Source of the DNA: Streptococcus uberis
GTDB taxonomy: Bacteria > Bacillota > Bacilli > Lactobacillales > Streptococcaceae
Direction: 5' to 3'
DNA length: 64,000 nucleotides
NCBI RefSeq assembly: GCF_900475595.1
Contig: NZ_LS483397.1
Coordinates: 1,335,001 to 1,399,000, forward strand
The translations under genes and the position numbers were made by a program. Positions 10,108 through 19,493 of this stretch are shown piece by piece. Every line of letters begins with the position of its first letter. Position 1 is the first letter of the stretch. The notes beneath the pieces were generated by a model. That model was not told where the DNA came from. It saw nothing but the letters and a program-made list of their open reading frames with translations, and did no database searches.

Positions 10108-11842
10108 CTCCTTCCACCTCCATTTCCATTTGCTGTGATACATAAGTTTTGGCATACCAACCATTGTTTTGAATTAAGTCTTCATGGCGACCACGTTCAA
10201 TAATGCGACCATTTTGCATGACTAAAATGATATCAGCGTGTACAACGGCGCTGAGACGGTGTGCCGTAATAATAGTTGTTTTATCTTTGCGGGTATCTTT
10301 AAGATTTTCAATAATAGCAAATTCCGTTTTCGCATCAACGGCTGACAAGGAATCATCCAAAATAAGAATTTCCGGATTTAAAACCATTGCGCGACTCATG
10401 GCAAGTCGTTGTTTTTGTCCTCCAGATAAGGAAACACCTTTTTCACCGATCAAGGTGTTAAAACCATCTGGCATTGCCAGGATATCCTCATAAACGTGAG
10501 AGAGTTTGGTAGCCTTTTGAACAGCTTCCACTGACAAATCCGGATTCCCAAATCGAACATTTTCGAGAATGCTAGTCGCAAATAAAAATTGATCCTGAGG
10601 CACATAGCCAATTAATTGTCTTAGGTCTTTTAAACGATAATTCTCAATCGGATGACCATTTAATGAAATAGAACCTTCTGTAACATTATATTCTCTTAAC
10701 AAGAGTTTAATAAGGGTCGTTTTCCCAGATCCTGTTTGACCAACTAAACCGAGAGTTTGTCCCTTTTCAAGAGCAAAATGAATGTCTCTGAGTGTTTCTT
10801 CGTCACTGTACTGAAAAGCCTTAATATCATATTTAAGTTGTCCATTTTGAATGGTTTTAATAGGATTTTCTGGATCTTTGATGTCAGATTCTTGATTTAA
10901 GAGCTCTTCAATACGTTCATAGGAAACAGAACCACGTTGAATCATATTGAATAGGAAGCCTACAGCCATTAAGGGCCAAACTAACATGTCTAGATAAGTA
11001 ATGAAGGTGACAAGATTACCAATGGTAATGGTTTGGGCTTTGATCATGTAAGCTCCTACAAATAAGGTCAATACATAAGAAGCCCCAATAAACAAAAGCA
11101 CTAGAGGATCAAACATGACATCATAAGTCATGGTTTTAATATTTTTCTGGAATGTTTTTTGATTGATTGATTGAAAAGAGTCCAATTCTTGAACTTGGTA
11201 ACCAAAGGATTTTGTAACTTTAATACCTGATACACTTTCTTGCACCTTATTATTTAAGTCAGAAAAGGCTGCCTGAGATTCTCCAAATGCTTTGTGAGTT
11301 TTTCGTCCCAAACGACTAGTAGCATAAGCCATTAAGGGCAAAGGCAAGACTGCAATGACAGTCATCTGCCATGAAATGCTAAAAAACATGGTGACTAAGG
11401 TGACAATTGCTGTAATGGAAGCATCCACTGCTGACATAACCCCTCCCCCGGCCAATCTGGTTAAAGAGTTGATGTCATTAGTGGCGTGAGCCATTAAATC
11501 ACCTGTTCGATATTTTTGATAGAAAGAGGGAGACATCCTGGTAAAATGATCGAACAATTTAAAACGCATGATTCTTCCTAAACGGTAAGAGGTCCCAAAA
11601 ATACAAACTCTCCAAATATACCTTAAGACATACATGGCAATTGAAGCTAATAAGAGCCAAAACAACTGTATTAACAAGTCATCTTTGGTTAAATGTCCAC
11701 TTGTGATACCATCAATCACTGATCCCATGATTTTGGGAGGAATCAAATTCAAAAGGGCTACTAAACTAAGAGAAAGAATACCGATAAGATAGGGCACTTT
11801 TTCTTGTTTGAAGAACCACCACAAATTTTTTATAATTGACAT
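10094..11842 (-). CDS. ABC exporter half-transporter, first subunit (degenerate Walker B)
   Basis: A 582-residue half-transporter with a six-helix membrane domain and a nucleotide-binding domain. Walker A is GQTGSGKTT, the signature is the canonical SLSGGQKQR, but Walker B ends in LILDDSLSAVD, with Asp in place of the catalytic Glu. With the partner's altered signature this gives one degenerate and one competent ATP site, the pattern established for heterodimeric exporters such as TM287/288 and TmrAB. It is first in the two-gene operon, after the vanZ terminator. Confidence 0.92.
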   Translation of the reverse strand: MSIIKNLWWFFKQEKVPYLIGILSLSLVALLNLIPPKIMGSVIDGITSGHLTKDDLLIQLFWLLLASIAMYVLRYIWRVCIFGTSYRLGRIMRFKLFDHFTRMSPSFYQKYRTGDLMAHATNDINSLTRLAGGGVMSAVDASITAIVTLVTMFFSISWQMTVIAVLPLPLMAYATSRLGRKTHKAFGESQAAFSDLNNKVQESVSGIKVTKSFGYQVQELDSFQSINQKTFQKNIKTMTYDVMFDPLVLLFIGASYVLTLFVGAYMIKAQTITIGNLVTFITYLDMLVWPLMAVGFLFNMIQRGSVSYERIEELLNQESDIKDPENPIKTIQNGQLKYDIKAFQYSDEETLRDIHFALEKGQTLGLVGQTGSGKTTLIKLLLREYNVTEGSISLNGHPIENYRLKDLRQLIGYVPQDQFLFATSILENVRFGNPDLSVEAVQKATKLSHVYEDILAMPDGFNTLIGEKGVSLSGGQKQRLAMSRAMVLNPEILILDDSLSAVDAKTEFAIIENLKDTRKDKTTIITAHRLSAVVHADIILVMQNGRIIERGRHEDLIQNNGWYAKTYVSQQMEMEVEGDVQG

Positions 11843-11898
11843 GAATTACCTTTCTTTAAAATTTCTATTTTTCTCATTTTATGATGCGCTAAAAAAGT

Positions 11899-11917
11899 CT
11901 CTCCTTTATCAGGAGAG
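11899..11917 (-). terminator. Terminator after vanZ
   Basis: Minus-strand CTCTCC-TGATAAA-GGAGAG followed by ACTTTTTT. It separates the metallophosphatase-yutD-rlmN-vanZ operon from the ABC exporter genes. Confidence 0.85.
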
Positions 11918-11922
11918 CACTC

Positions 11923-12432
11923 TTATGTCAAGATTTTAGAAGAACGAGTGAGACGAAAAAGTCCGTAGGCAATGCTTGCCCCCAGAGCATTGGTCCATAA
12001 ATCATCAATTTCAAAAACCCTATTGGCATTAATAGCTACATCTAAGAGTAACTGTGTTATTTCGATACTAAAGCTAATGGTGAGACCTAAAAGAAAACTC
12101 TTAGCATAGCTGTGCCATTTGCTTGTCAAAAAATGACAAAGATAAACTAATGGAAGGAGAAGAAAGACATTCATTAGATTTTGGCAGAATATCCAAACAC
12201 CTTCAAATAGTGTATTGACCTTGCCCAACCCTAAAATAGAATTGAAGGGAACCAGAAGAAATCGAAGTCTTCCAACATAAATAATATTGGGGGTTTTGAT
12301 ATCTTCAAAGAGTTGTGGCTGAGGCATAAAGCACATGATGCAAATAGCTAGGATGTAAAGAATTGCTAGAGCTTTCATGACGCGAATAACCTTGACTGAA
12401 AGTCGCCTAGGATTATCAAAAAATGTTGACAT
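11923..12432 (-). CDS. VanZ family membrane protein
   Basis: A 169-residue membrane protein with four to five hydrophobic helices (for example VMKALAILYILAICIMCFM and LMNVFLLLPLVYLCHFL) and the VanZ-type ends: SIEITQLLLD and a D-D-L-x-x-N motif (EIDDLWTNALGA). VanZ of enterococci gives low-level teicoplanin resistance, but most VanZ-like proteins have no shown role. The start codon overlaps the rlmN stop by one base (TAATG), and the rlmN-vanZ pairing is typical of streptococci. Confidence 0.88.
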   Translation of the reverse strand: MSTFFDNPRRLSVKVIRVMKALAILYILAICIMCFMPQPQLFEDIKTPNIIYVGRLRFLLVPFNSILGLGKVNTLFEGVWIFCQNLMNVFLLLPLVYLCHFLTSKWHSYAKSFLLGLTISFSIEITQLLLDVAINANRVFEIDDLWTNALGASIAYGLFRLTRSSKILT

Positions 12433-13517
12433 TAATCAGCTACTGCCGCCACTACTTTTTGACGGTCTTTCTTCATGGTGTTTGATCGTAACTGACCACA
12501 TGCTGCATCGATATCTGTTCCATGTTCCTGACGAACAACACAGTTGACCCCATTTTTCTTCAAGACATCATAGAAGGCTGCCACTCGTTCTTTAGGACTT
12601 CTGCTATATTGATCATGTTCTGAAACAGGATTATAGGGAATAAGATTGACATATGACAATTTTCTGATTTTTTTAGTTAAATCAGCCAATTCTTGTGCCT
12701 GTTCAACGCCGTCATTAACTTCATTAAGCATAATATATTCAAAAGTTACACGACGATTAGTCGTCTCAATATAATATTCAATAGCTGCAAATAGTTTCTC
12801 CAATGGGAAGGAACGGTTAATGCGCATAATGCTCGAACGTAATTCATTATTGGGAGCATGGAGTGATACAGCTAAATTCACTTGAACGCCTTCATTTGCA
12901 AATTCGCGAATTTTGTGGGCGAGACCAGATGTTGATACCGTAATATGTCGAGCTCCAATGGCTAAACCATTATCATCGTTAATCGTTCTTAAAAATTTCA
13001 TGACGTTATCGTAATTGTCAAATGGTTCACCGATTCCCATGACAACGACATGACTAACACGTTCGTCTTGACCACGTTCGTCAAAATATTTTTGAACCAA
13101 CATAATTTGAGCGGTAATTTCACCATTGTTTAAATCACGTTGTTTTTTTATCAAACCACTTGCACAGAAAGTACATCCAATATTACAACCAACCTGAGTT
13201 GTCACACATACGGAATGACCATAATGTTGACGCATCAACACCGTTTCAATTAACATGCCGTCCGGTAGTTCAAAGAGATATTTTACCGTTCCATCAGCTG
13301 ATTCTTGGACGATTCTTTGTTTTAAGGGATTAACACAAAAATGTTCATTTAAAAGAGCTATGAAGTCTTTAGAAATATTGGTCATTTCTTCAAAAGATTG
13401 GACACGTTTTTTATAGAGCCAATCCCAAATTTGAGTTGCACGGAATTTTTTCTGACCGTTTTCAAGTGCCCAAGCAATTAATTCATCTCTGGTTAGGCTG
13501 TAAATAGATGGTTTCAT
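12432..13517 (-). CDS. rlmN: 23S rRNA (A2503-C2)/tRNA (A37-C2) methyltransferase
   Basis: Radical SAM enzyme that methylates C2 of adenine in 23S rRNA and some tRNAs, through a methyl-cysteine intermediate. The 361-residue protein carries the CNIGCTFC cluster motif (CxxxCxxC, near residue 114), the conserved GMGEP-like GIGEPFDN stretch, and the C-terminal mechanistic cysteine in [10 protein letters not shown]. It overlaps both neighbours by a few bases, in the operon metallophosphatase-yutD-rlmN-vanZ. The very similar Cfr is usually mobile; the chromosomal context supports RlmN. Confidence 0.96.
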
Positions 13518-14131
13518 GAATTATTATCCTTCTTTCTGATGATAAAATGGTCGTTCTTTGGAGCAGGAGACTGACGTTTTTTGCCTTCTTGTTTGTTATC
13601 AGAAACTTTTTGAAAATCTTTTCGACGTCTACTCTTTTTAGGAGGTTCTTGATATTTCTCTTTAGACGTTTTGCTTTTTGACTTAGGATGTATTGTAAAC
13701 ACATCCTCTCCCTTATTCCGTCGTTTCTGAGGTCTTGCTGATTTCTTACGTCTTATAGGCTTATCTTCTTCAAATTTGATTTCAATGGGATTTGGATTTT
13801 CTAAAACAAAGTAGGCACAGCCAAAATTACAGAATTCTTTAATATAGTCTTCTAAACGGGAGATGCGATTTGTTTTTTTGATGTCGTTGGAGTCTTTGTA
13901 AAATCCCTTAAGACGTAACTGCTCATTGCCCCAATCCCCAACAATATAATCATACTTTAATAAGATTTCAGTGAAACGTTGTTCAAAGGCGGTTGTATCA
14001 AACGCCTCTTTTTCATTTTCCAAAAGAGTGAAGGTATAGTCATCACTTTTTACGATATTATCAAAACTAATGAACTTTGGCCCAGGAAATTTATTATAGT
14101 TATACATTTCTGGTGAAATTTCCTTTTTCAT
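13514..14131 (-). CDS. yutD: YutD family protein with basic tail
   Basis: The first ~115 residues match the YutD/DUF1027 domain ([17 protein letters not shown] near the start, [19 protein letters not shown] in the middle). The remaining ~85 residues are a Lys/Arg/Ser-rich low-complexity tail ([17 protein letters not shown]), which suggests nucleic-acid contact, although no function is established. The start at 14131 has AAAGGAG four bases upstream and overlaps the metallophosphatase gene by 32 bases; an internal ATG at 14107 lacks such a site. It overlaps rlmN by four bases. Confidence 0.82.
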
Positions 14132-15482
14132 TGGACTCCTTTCCGATCATCTTCTCATTTTTGAGGTATTTTTCCAAAACTTCCCTTAAAAGATCAGGGA
14201 AGAGCAAGGTAGGCAATTCTTGCTTCACACTAGGAAAATAGGAAGCAAAAAAATACTGATCGACTAAAACTAAACTTATCTTATCCGATTTGCCCATAAC
14301 TGTTTCATTATACACTATTTTTCCATTTTTGTATGCAAAGCCACGGCTACATAGTCCCCCAAACTGTTTGCCGCGGAAGCCCATCCCTCTAATTTCCTGA
14401 TTTTTTAACAAATCCGCCTGTCCCCAAATCTCAAAGCAGATTTTTTCGAAACTTTCTTTGCTTAATTCGAAACGTGCTAAGCGCATTTGATGCGGTAAGC
14501 TTTTTTGAAGTGATTTTAAAGTTATCCTTTGGTCCAGAGGATGCACCAACAAGCCAGTGTTAATCAGACAAGTATCGGCATGAGCATAATCCATCATAGC
14601 TTCCATCACTAAATCCAGTGTTTTTTCTTGATTTAATGGTTCTGCAAGCGTCAGAATACTCTGGTCATCTAAAAGCCTCTCTCCCTCATTCAATAAAGCT
14701 TGAATCGCTTCTTGATCCGAAGGAAGACTGGGAAAATGGCTGGTTTCATGAGCAATAATTTCTATTTCCTGAAGCCGATGGTTCTCTAATACCATGGAAA
14801 TGTTACCGACATACTGGCCATATTTCCCAGCAGCAGCTAGATAGGTTCCATTTAAACAAGCACCATCTTCAAAAACATGATGGGTGTGACTTCCGATAAT
14901 TAAATCGATATTGTCCACTTCTTCAGTGATTCTTTCATCGACAGTGATGCCTAAATGACTCAAGAGAATACGTATATCTGCAGATGCCACTTCCGGCAAT
15001 TGAAGATCTCTTTTTAAAGCTTCAATAGGGTCTGTGACTTGCCAACCATTAGGTTCATAGGTCCAGTAGTAGGGAAAGGTATAGGCAAGAAAAGCAATGG
15101 TCGTTCCCTTTTTTGTCCTGTAAATGGCATAGGGAGAAGCCCATTTAGGGCGCTGATGATTATCTTCAAGATTTCCTAAAATGACTTCAAAATTTGCCTC
15201 ATCATAGACTTGATTTAAATCTTCCTTACTTAAACCGATACCTTCATTGTTACCAATTGTAGCAAAATCTATTCCAAGTTGATTCATCAGTTGGACATTT
15301 GCTTTTCCTTTGGTCGCATCAGATAAAGGATGACTTCGATCAATGTTATCTCCGATGTCCAGTTTGATCACTTCTTCATCTTGATTTTGCGAAGCTTTTT
15401 CAAAAAAGCGTTGCAGTTTAGGAAAAGCTTCAAAATGGGAATGTAAATCATTGAGATGAAGTAAACGAATGATTTCCTGCAT
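14100..15482 (-). CDS. Cytoplasmic metallophosphoesterase, YunD/5'-nucleotidase type
   Basis: A 460-residue calcineurin-like phosphoesterase with the metal motifs in order: LNDLHSHFEAFPK near residue 9, GDNIDRSHP near 43, GNNEG near 76, and GSHTHHVF near 202. A C-terminal 5'-nucleotidase-type domain follows. There is no signal peptide, unlike the secreted UshA enzymes, so it acts in the cytoplasm, as proposed for YunD. It is the first gene of the operon leading to yutD, rlmN and vanZ. Its substrate is not evident. Confidence 0.85.
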   Translation of the reverse strand: MQEIIRLLHLNDLHSHFEAFPKLQRFFEKASQNQDEEVIKLDIGDNIDRSHPLSDATKGKANVQLMNQLGIDFATIGNNEGIGLSKEDLNQVYDEANFEVILGNLEDNHQRPKWASPYAIYRTKKGTTIAFLAYTFPYYWTYEPNGWQVTDPIEALKRDLQLPEVASADIRILLSHLGITVDERITEEVDNIDLIIGSHTHHVFEDGACLNGTYLAAAGKYGQYVGNISMVLENHRLQEIEIIAHETSHFPSLPSDQEAIQALLNEGERLLDDQSILTLAEPLNQEKTLDLVMEAMMDYAHADTCLINTGLLVHPLDQRITLKSLQKSLPHQMRLARFELSKESFEKICFEIWGQADLLKNQEIRGMGFRGKQFGGLCSRGFAYKNGKIVYNETVMGKSDKISLVLVDQYFFASYFPSVKQELPTLLFPDLLREVLEKYLKNEKMIGKESNEKGNFTRNV

Positions 15483-15537
15483 GGATTGCCTTTCTATTTC
15501 TGGATAGGGTTCACTTTTAAAACCAGATAGTAAGGCT

Positions 15538-15546
15538 ATTATATCA
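15538..15546 (-). promoter_or_regulatory. Extended -10 promoter of the metallophosphatase operon
   Basis: Minus-strand TGATATAAT, an extended -10 sequence about 55 bases upstream of the ATG at 15482. The -35 region is weak. Confidence 0.55.
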
Positions 15547-15613
15547 TTTTTGACATCGAATTCTGTTATTTAAAATAGGAAATCATAAACCTATAACTTC
15601 TTTCAAACTGAAA

Positions 15614-15636
15614 AAACAGAGCATACAGCTCTGTTT
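15614..15636 (-). terminator. Terminator of the ribose operon
   Basis: Minus-strand stem AAACAGAGC/GCTCTGTTT with a five-base loop and a following T run, just past the rbsB stop. Confidence 0.88.
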
Positions 15637-15644
15637 TAAAATGG

Positions 15645-16613
15645 TTACCAATTATATTGATCAACAGTTTCTTTGGTGACTAAATAGATAGGAGAAACGG
15701 TTGTTTTTTTCACTTTTTTACCTTGATAGTGGTCAATTGCTGCTTGGATGGCAATTTCTCCCATTTTGGCTGGTTGTTGGGCTATTGTTGCTGTAATATC
15801 ACCATTCTTGATAGCATCATGTGCATCTGGTTGACCATCAATGCCGACAATCAGAATATCTTTAAGTCCTGCTGATTTAACAGCTTGTGCTGCTCCCAAA
15901 GCCATTTCATCATTTTGGGCAAAAATAACTTGAACATCTTTATGGCCTTGAATCATGTTTTGAGCTGTATTGAGAGCTTTGGCACGATCAAAATTGGCAG
16001 ATTGACTAGAAAGGATATCTAATTTTGTTTTTGCAATCTTATTAAAGCCTTTACCACGGTCAACTGTTGCGGAAGCTCCTGGTACACCTGACAATTCAAA
16101 TGCTTTTGCTTTTTCACCTAATTCTTTAACCACAAATTCAGCAGCCATTTTACCAGCTTCAACGTTATCAGAAGCGACGGTTGTTAAAACGTCTCCGCCT
16201 TCACTACCACGGTCAATTAAGATAACAGGTATATTGGCAGAATTAGCTGCTTTGATGGAAGAAACGACAGCCTTTGAATCAACTGGATTAATCAAAATGG
16301 CATCAACATTTTGACTAATAAAGTTTTGAATATCATCCGCTTGACGTGCTGCATCATCTTGCGCGTCAGCAACTTTCAAACTCACTTTTTTCTCACCAGC
16401 AAATTTATCCAATCCATCTTTCATGGCAACAAAGTATGGATTGTTAGTTGTTGAAATGGATACTCCCAATTTCAAATCTTTAGCTGCTTTTTTGGTGACT
16501 TCCTTTGAGGAAGATGCGGAAGAGTTTCCTAACCCCGTTTTACCACAGGCACCCAGAAGCAATACCATTGATAGGAAGAGAGCTAAAAAGCCTAGTTTTT
16601 TGATACATTTCAT
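15645..16613 (-). CDS. rbsB: Ribose ABC transporter substrate-binding lipoprotein
   Basis: Captures D-ribose outside the cell for the RbsA-RbsC importer. The 322-residue protein has a lipoprotein signal with lipobox LLGAC (Cys23) and a Ser-rich spacer, then the periplasmic-binding-protein fold of the LacI/RbsB class (LGVSISTTNNPYFVAMKDGL, VDAILINPVDS, QNDEMALGAAQA, VGIDGQPDA). It is the last gene of rbsR-K-D-A-C-B and is followed by a strong terminator. Ribose specificity rests mainly on the operon. Confidence 0.93.
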   Translation of the reverse strand: MKCIKKLGFLALFLSMVLLLGACGKTGLGNSSASSSKEVTKKAAKDLKLGVSISTTNNPYFVAMKDGLDKFAGEKKVSLKVADAQDDAARQADDIQNFISQNVDAILINPVDSKAVVSSIKAANSANIPVILIDRGSEGGDVLTTVASDNVEAGKMAAEFVVKELGEKAKAFELSGVPGASATVDRGKGFNKIAKTKLDILSSQSANFDRAKALNTAQNMIQGHKDVQVIFAQNDEMALGAAQAVKSAGLKDILIVGIDGQPDAHDAIKNGDITATIAQQPAKMGEIAIQAAIDHYQGKKVKKTTVSPIYLVTKETVDQYNW

Positions 16614-16652
16614 GTGACAATCTCCTTTTTATATTTTTTTAAAAACACTCAT

Positions 16653-17600
16653 TTATGAAGCTTTTGCTACTTTTAGACGATCCAAAAGAACAGCAATTAA
16701 AATAACAACACCTTTGACTACTTGTTGCCAAAAGGCGGAAACCCCGATGATGTTAAGTCCATTGTTTAAGACCCCAATGATTAAAGCACCAATTAAGGTT
16801 CCTAGAATTCTACCTTTTCCTCCAGATAAGGATGTTCCGCCAAGTACAACAGCAGCGATTGCATCCATCTCATAACTTGCACCTGCTGTCGGTTGAGCAG
16901 AACTTAAACGAGACGTAATGATTAAACCTGAAATGGCTGCCATCATTCCTGATATGGTATAGATCACAATCTTGACTTTATTTAATTTAATCCCGGAAAT
17001 ATAAGCAGCTTTTTCATTTCCGCCTAAGGCATAAACAGATTTACCAAAAGCTGTCTTATGAAGCAAGAGATACAAGATTAAAAATACGAGGAACATGAGA
17101 ATGACTGGAAAAGGGATTCCAAATATATAACCTTGTCCTATGAATTGGAAGGTAAAACTATCTGAAAGACCTCCCGTAATAGGATTTCCGTTAGAATAGA
17201 CCAAGGTAGCTCCTCTAAAAATAGTCATCGTTGCCAGTGTCACAATAAATGGAGCAAGTTTGCCGTATGAAATCAAGAGACCATTTAACATGCCAAAGAT
17301 ACCACCTAGGGCTAATGCAAGTAAAATAGCTATTCCAACAGGTGTTCCCTTAGCAATTAAACCTGCTGTCAGAGCACTTGAGAGGGCCAATATAGACCCC
17401 ACAGATAAATCAATCCCACCGGTCAATATAACAAAGGTCATCCCAAAGGCGATAAATCCATTTGCAGTGACTTGCAGTAACAAATTCAACAAGTTATTGG
17501 TGGTTAAGAAATTAGGATTGATTATTGTAATGACAATCATTAATCCAATTAAGGCGACCAGAGTTGTCAACTCTGAGAAATATTTCATGACTTTTTTCAA
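16653..17600 (-). CDS. rbsC: Ribose ABC transporter permease
   Basis: Membrane channel of the ribose importer, 315 residues with about eight to ten hydrophobic helices and the family motif GGIDLSVGSILALSS and LGGTSLSGGKG. I place the start at the TTG at 17600: it follows the rbsA stop by one base and has AGGAGGG eight bases upstream, whereas the ATG at 17588 is too far from any ribosome-binding site, and an ATG-less extension further upstream would run inside rbsA. It is tightly coupled to rbsA. Confidence 0.92.
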   Translation of the reverse strand: MKKVMKYFSELTTLVALIGLMIVITIINPNFLTTNNLLNLLLQVTANGFIAFGMTFVILTGGIDLSVGSILALSSALTAGLIAKGTPVGIAILLALALGGIFGMLNGLLISYGKLAPFIVTLATMTIFRGATLVYSNGNPITGGLSDSFTFQFIGQGYIFGIPFPVILMFLVFLILYLLLHKTAFGKSVYALGGNEKAAYISGIKLNKVKIVIYTISGMMAAISGLIITSRLSSAQPTAGASYEMDAIAAVVLGGTSLSGGKGRILGTLIGALIIGVLNNGLNIIGVSAFWQQVVKGVVILIAVLLDRLKVAKAS

Positions 17601-17601
17601 C

Positions 17602-19080
17602 TTAATGCCCTCCTGTTGCCAATTGCATAACACTTTCTTGACTTGCCTCTTCTCGGCTCAATTCTCCTGCAATGCGACCCTCATGCATAACCATGATACG
17701 ATCACTGACTCCTAAAATTTCAGGTAAATCAGATGACACTAAAATAATAGGAACACCTCTTTCAGCAAGCTCATCAATCAACTGATAAATTTCACGTTTA
17801 GCCCCAACGTCTACACCACGTGTTGGCTCATCTAAAATTAAAACTTTAGGGGCTATGCCAATCCATTTAGCTAAAACGACTTTTTGCTGATTACCACCTG
17901 ATAGTTGACCAACGGTCATCTTGGGTGTACCTGATTTGATGCGCAAGCGATCAATTAATTGCTGAACGAAAATAGTACTTGTTTTCTCATCAAATAATCC
18001 ATGTTTGACGAAGTCTTTGGTACTCGGTAAAGTCATATTATCTTTAATGGAAAAATCTAAGATTAAACCTTCTGCTTTGCGATCTTCAGTTAAAAATCCG
18101 ATGCCTTGAGCGATAGCTTGTGCAGGGTTGGAAATGCTTAATGCTTGTCCATTAAGTTTTATTTTTCCAGACTTTACTTTATCTAGGCCAAAAATAGAAC
18201 GCATCACTTCAGTCCGGCCAGCTCCCATTAAGCCAGAAAAGCCTAAGATTTCACCTTTTCTAACCTTAAACGAAACATCTTGAAAAGCTGAACCAGTAAG
18301 GTTTTCAACTTCAAAAGCAATGTCACCAATGCTTGCCTTTTTTTCGGGGTAAAAATCTTCAAGCTCACGGCCAACCATCTTCTTAACCAGTTCATAAGGG
18401 GTCGTTTCACTGGTTTTTTTCGTATCAACCACAATGCCATCTCGCATAACAGTCACTAAATCCGTGATTTTAAAGATTTCTTCCATCCGGTGTGAAATGT
18501 AAATAATTCCAACACCTTCTTCTTTCAAGCCTTTAATAACCCTAAACAAATTTTCCGTCTCACGATCAGTTAAGGCGGCTGTCGGCTCATCCATAATGAG
18601 CAAAGAAACTTTTGATAGCAAACTCTTGGCAATTTCAATCATCTGTTGTTGACCAACAGACAGGTCACCAATGGGACAGTGTAAGGGAATGGACACTCCT
18701 AGACGTTCAAAAGCAGCCTTAGCTTTTTTAGCCATTGCTTTTTGATCAAGAAGCCCGAGTGGTGTTTTCACCTCACGACCAAGAAATAGATTCTCCAGAA
18801 CAGTCATTTCCGGCCAGGTATTCATTTCTTGATGAATAAAACTGATTCCAAATTCTTCAGCTTCTTGTGGATTAGAAAAGGTCATCTCTTTTCCATCAAT
18901 GATAATATCCCCATGACTAGCAGGAAATAGACCTGTCAGTATATTCATTAAGGTAGACTTCCCCGCACCATTTTCTCCCATTAGGGCATGAACTTGACCA
19001 GATGCTATACTTAAGTCAATTTTTTCTAAAACCTTATTGCTCCCAAATGATTTGGAAATTCCTCTCATGTCAATTTTCAT
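17602..19080 (-). CDS. rbsA: Ribose ABC transporter ATP-binding protein (two NBDs)
   Basis: A 492-residue ATPase with two fused nucleotide-binding domains that powers ribose import. The first half has Walker A GENGAGKSTLMN, signature SVGQQQM and Walker B LLIMDEPTAAL. The second half has the RbsA-typical altered Walker A MGAGRTEVM, where Lys is replaced by Arg, signature QLSGGNQQKV and VLILDEPTRGVD. The ATG at 19080 is chosen because AGGAAGG lies nine bases upstream; an in-frame TTG three codons earlier falls inside that spacing. Confidence 0.94.
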   Translation of the reverse strand: MKIDMRGISKSFGSNKVLEKIDLSIASGQVHALMGENGAGKSTLMNILTGLFPASHGDIIIDGKEMTFSNPQEAEEFGISFIHQEMNTWPEMTVLENLFLGREVKTPLGLLDQKAMAKKAKAAFERLGVSIPLHCPIGDLSVGQQQMIEIAKSLLSKVSLLIMDEPTAALTDRETENLFRVIKGLKEEGVGIIYISHRMEEIFKITDLVTVMRDGIVVDTKKTSETTPYELVKKMVGRELEDFYPEKKASIGDIAFEVENLTGSAFQDVSFKVRKGEILGFSGLMGAGRTEVMRSIFGLDKVKSGKIKLNGQALSISNPAQAIAQGIGFLTEDRKAEGLILDFSIKDNMTLPSTKDFVKHGLFDEKTSTIFVQQLIDRLRIKSGTPKMTVGQLSGGNQQKVVLAKWIGIAPKVLILDEPTRGVDVGAKREIYQLIDELAERGVPIILVSSDLPEILGVSDRIMVMHEGRIAGELSREEASQESVMQLATGGH

Positions 19081-19094
19081 GAAGCCCAACCTTC

Positions 19095-19493
19095 CTAAAT
19101 GGTTACACCCGATTGTAAAATGATATTTGAATATGGAGTATTTTCACCCGTGCGAATCACTGCCTTCACGTCTTGATTTAATGCCTTGAGTTGCTCATGA
19201 CTGACATATTCAACAGTGACGCCATCATCCAATTTTCTTAAAATTTGAGACAGTTGCTCTGGATTCTGCTCCTTAATTTCCTCAGCTAGGATGATTTTTT
19301 CCACAAGCACATGCTCTAAATAGACATCCAGTAGGTCTTGAAAACTTGGAAAACCAGCCTTTAGAGACAGATCAATCTTTCGCACACCACTAGGAATCGG
19401 CAAGCCCAAATCACCAATACAAACCCGATCCGTATGTCCCAAGTCATCAACAATTTTTGCTAAGTCACTATTTAAAATCCCATGTTTTTTCAT
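19095..19493 (-). CDS. rbsD: D-ribose pyranase
   Basis: Converts beta-D-ribopyranose to the furanose used by ribokinase. The 132-residue protein begins KKHGILNSDLAKIVDDLGHT, with the conserved catalytic His and the IGDLGLPIPSGV motif, and ends with VIRTGENTPYSNIILQSGV, all typical of RbsD. It overlaps the rbsK end by 26 bases and precedes rbsA by 14 bases. Confidence 0.96.
   Translation of the reverse strand: MKKHGILNSDLAKIVDDLGHTDRVCIGDLGLPIPSGVRKIDLSLKAGFPSFQDLLDVYLEHVLVEKIILAEEIKEQNPEQLSQILRKLDDGVTVEYVSHEQLKALNQDVKAVIRTGENTPYSNIILQSGVTI

Noticed and set aside
17260..17715. 151-codon plus-strand frame opposite rbsC/rbsA
   Set aside because: It is the antisense shadow of two well-conserved transporter genes.
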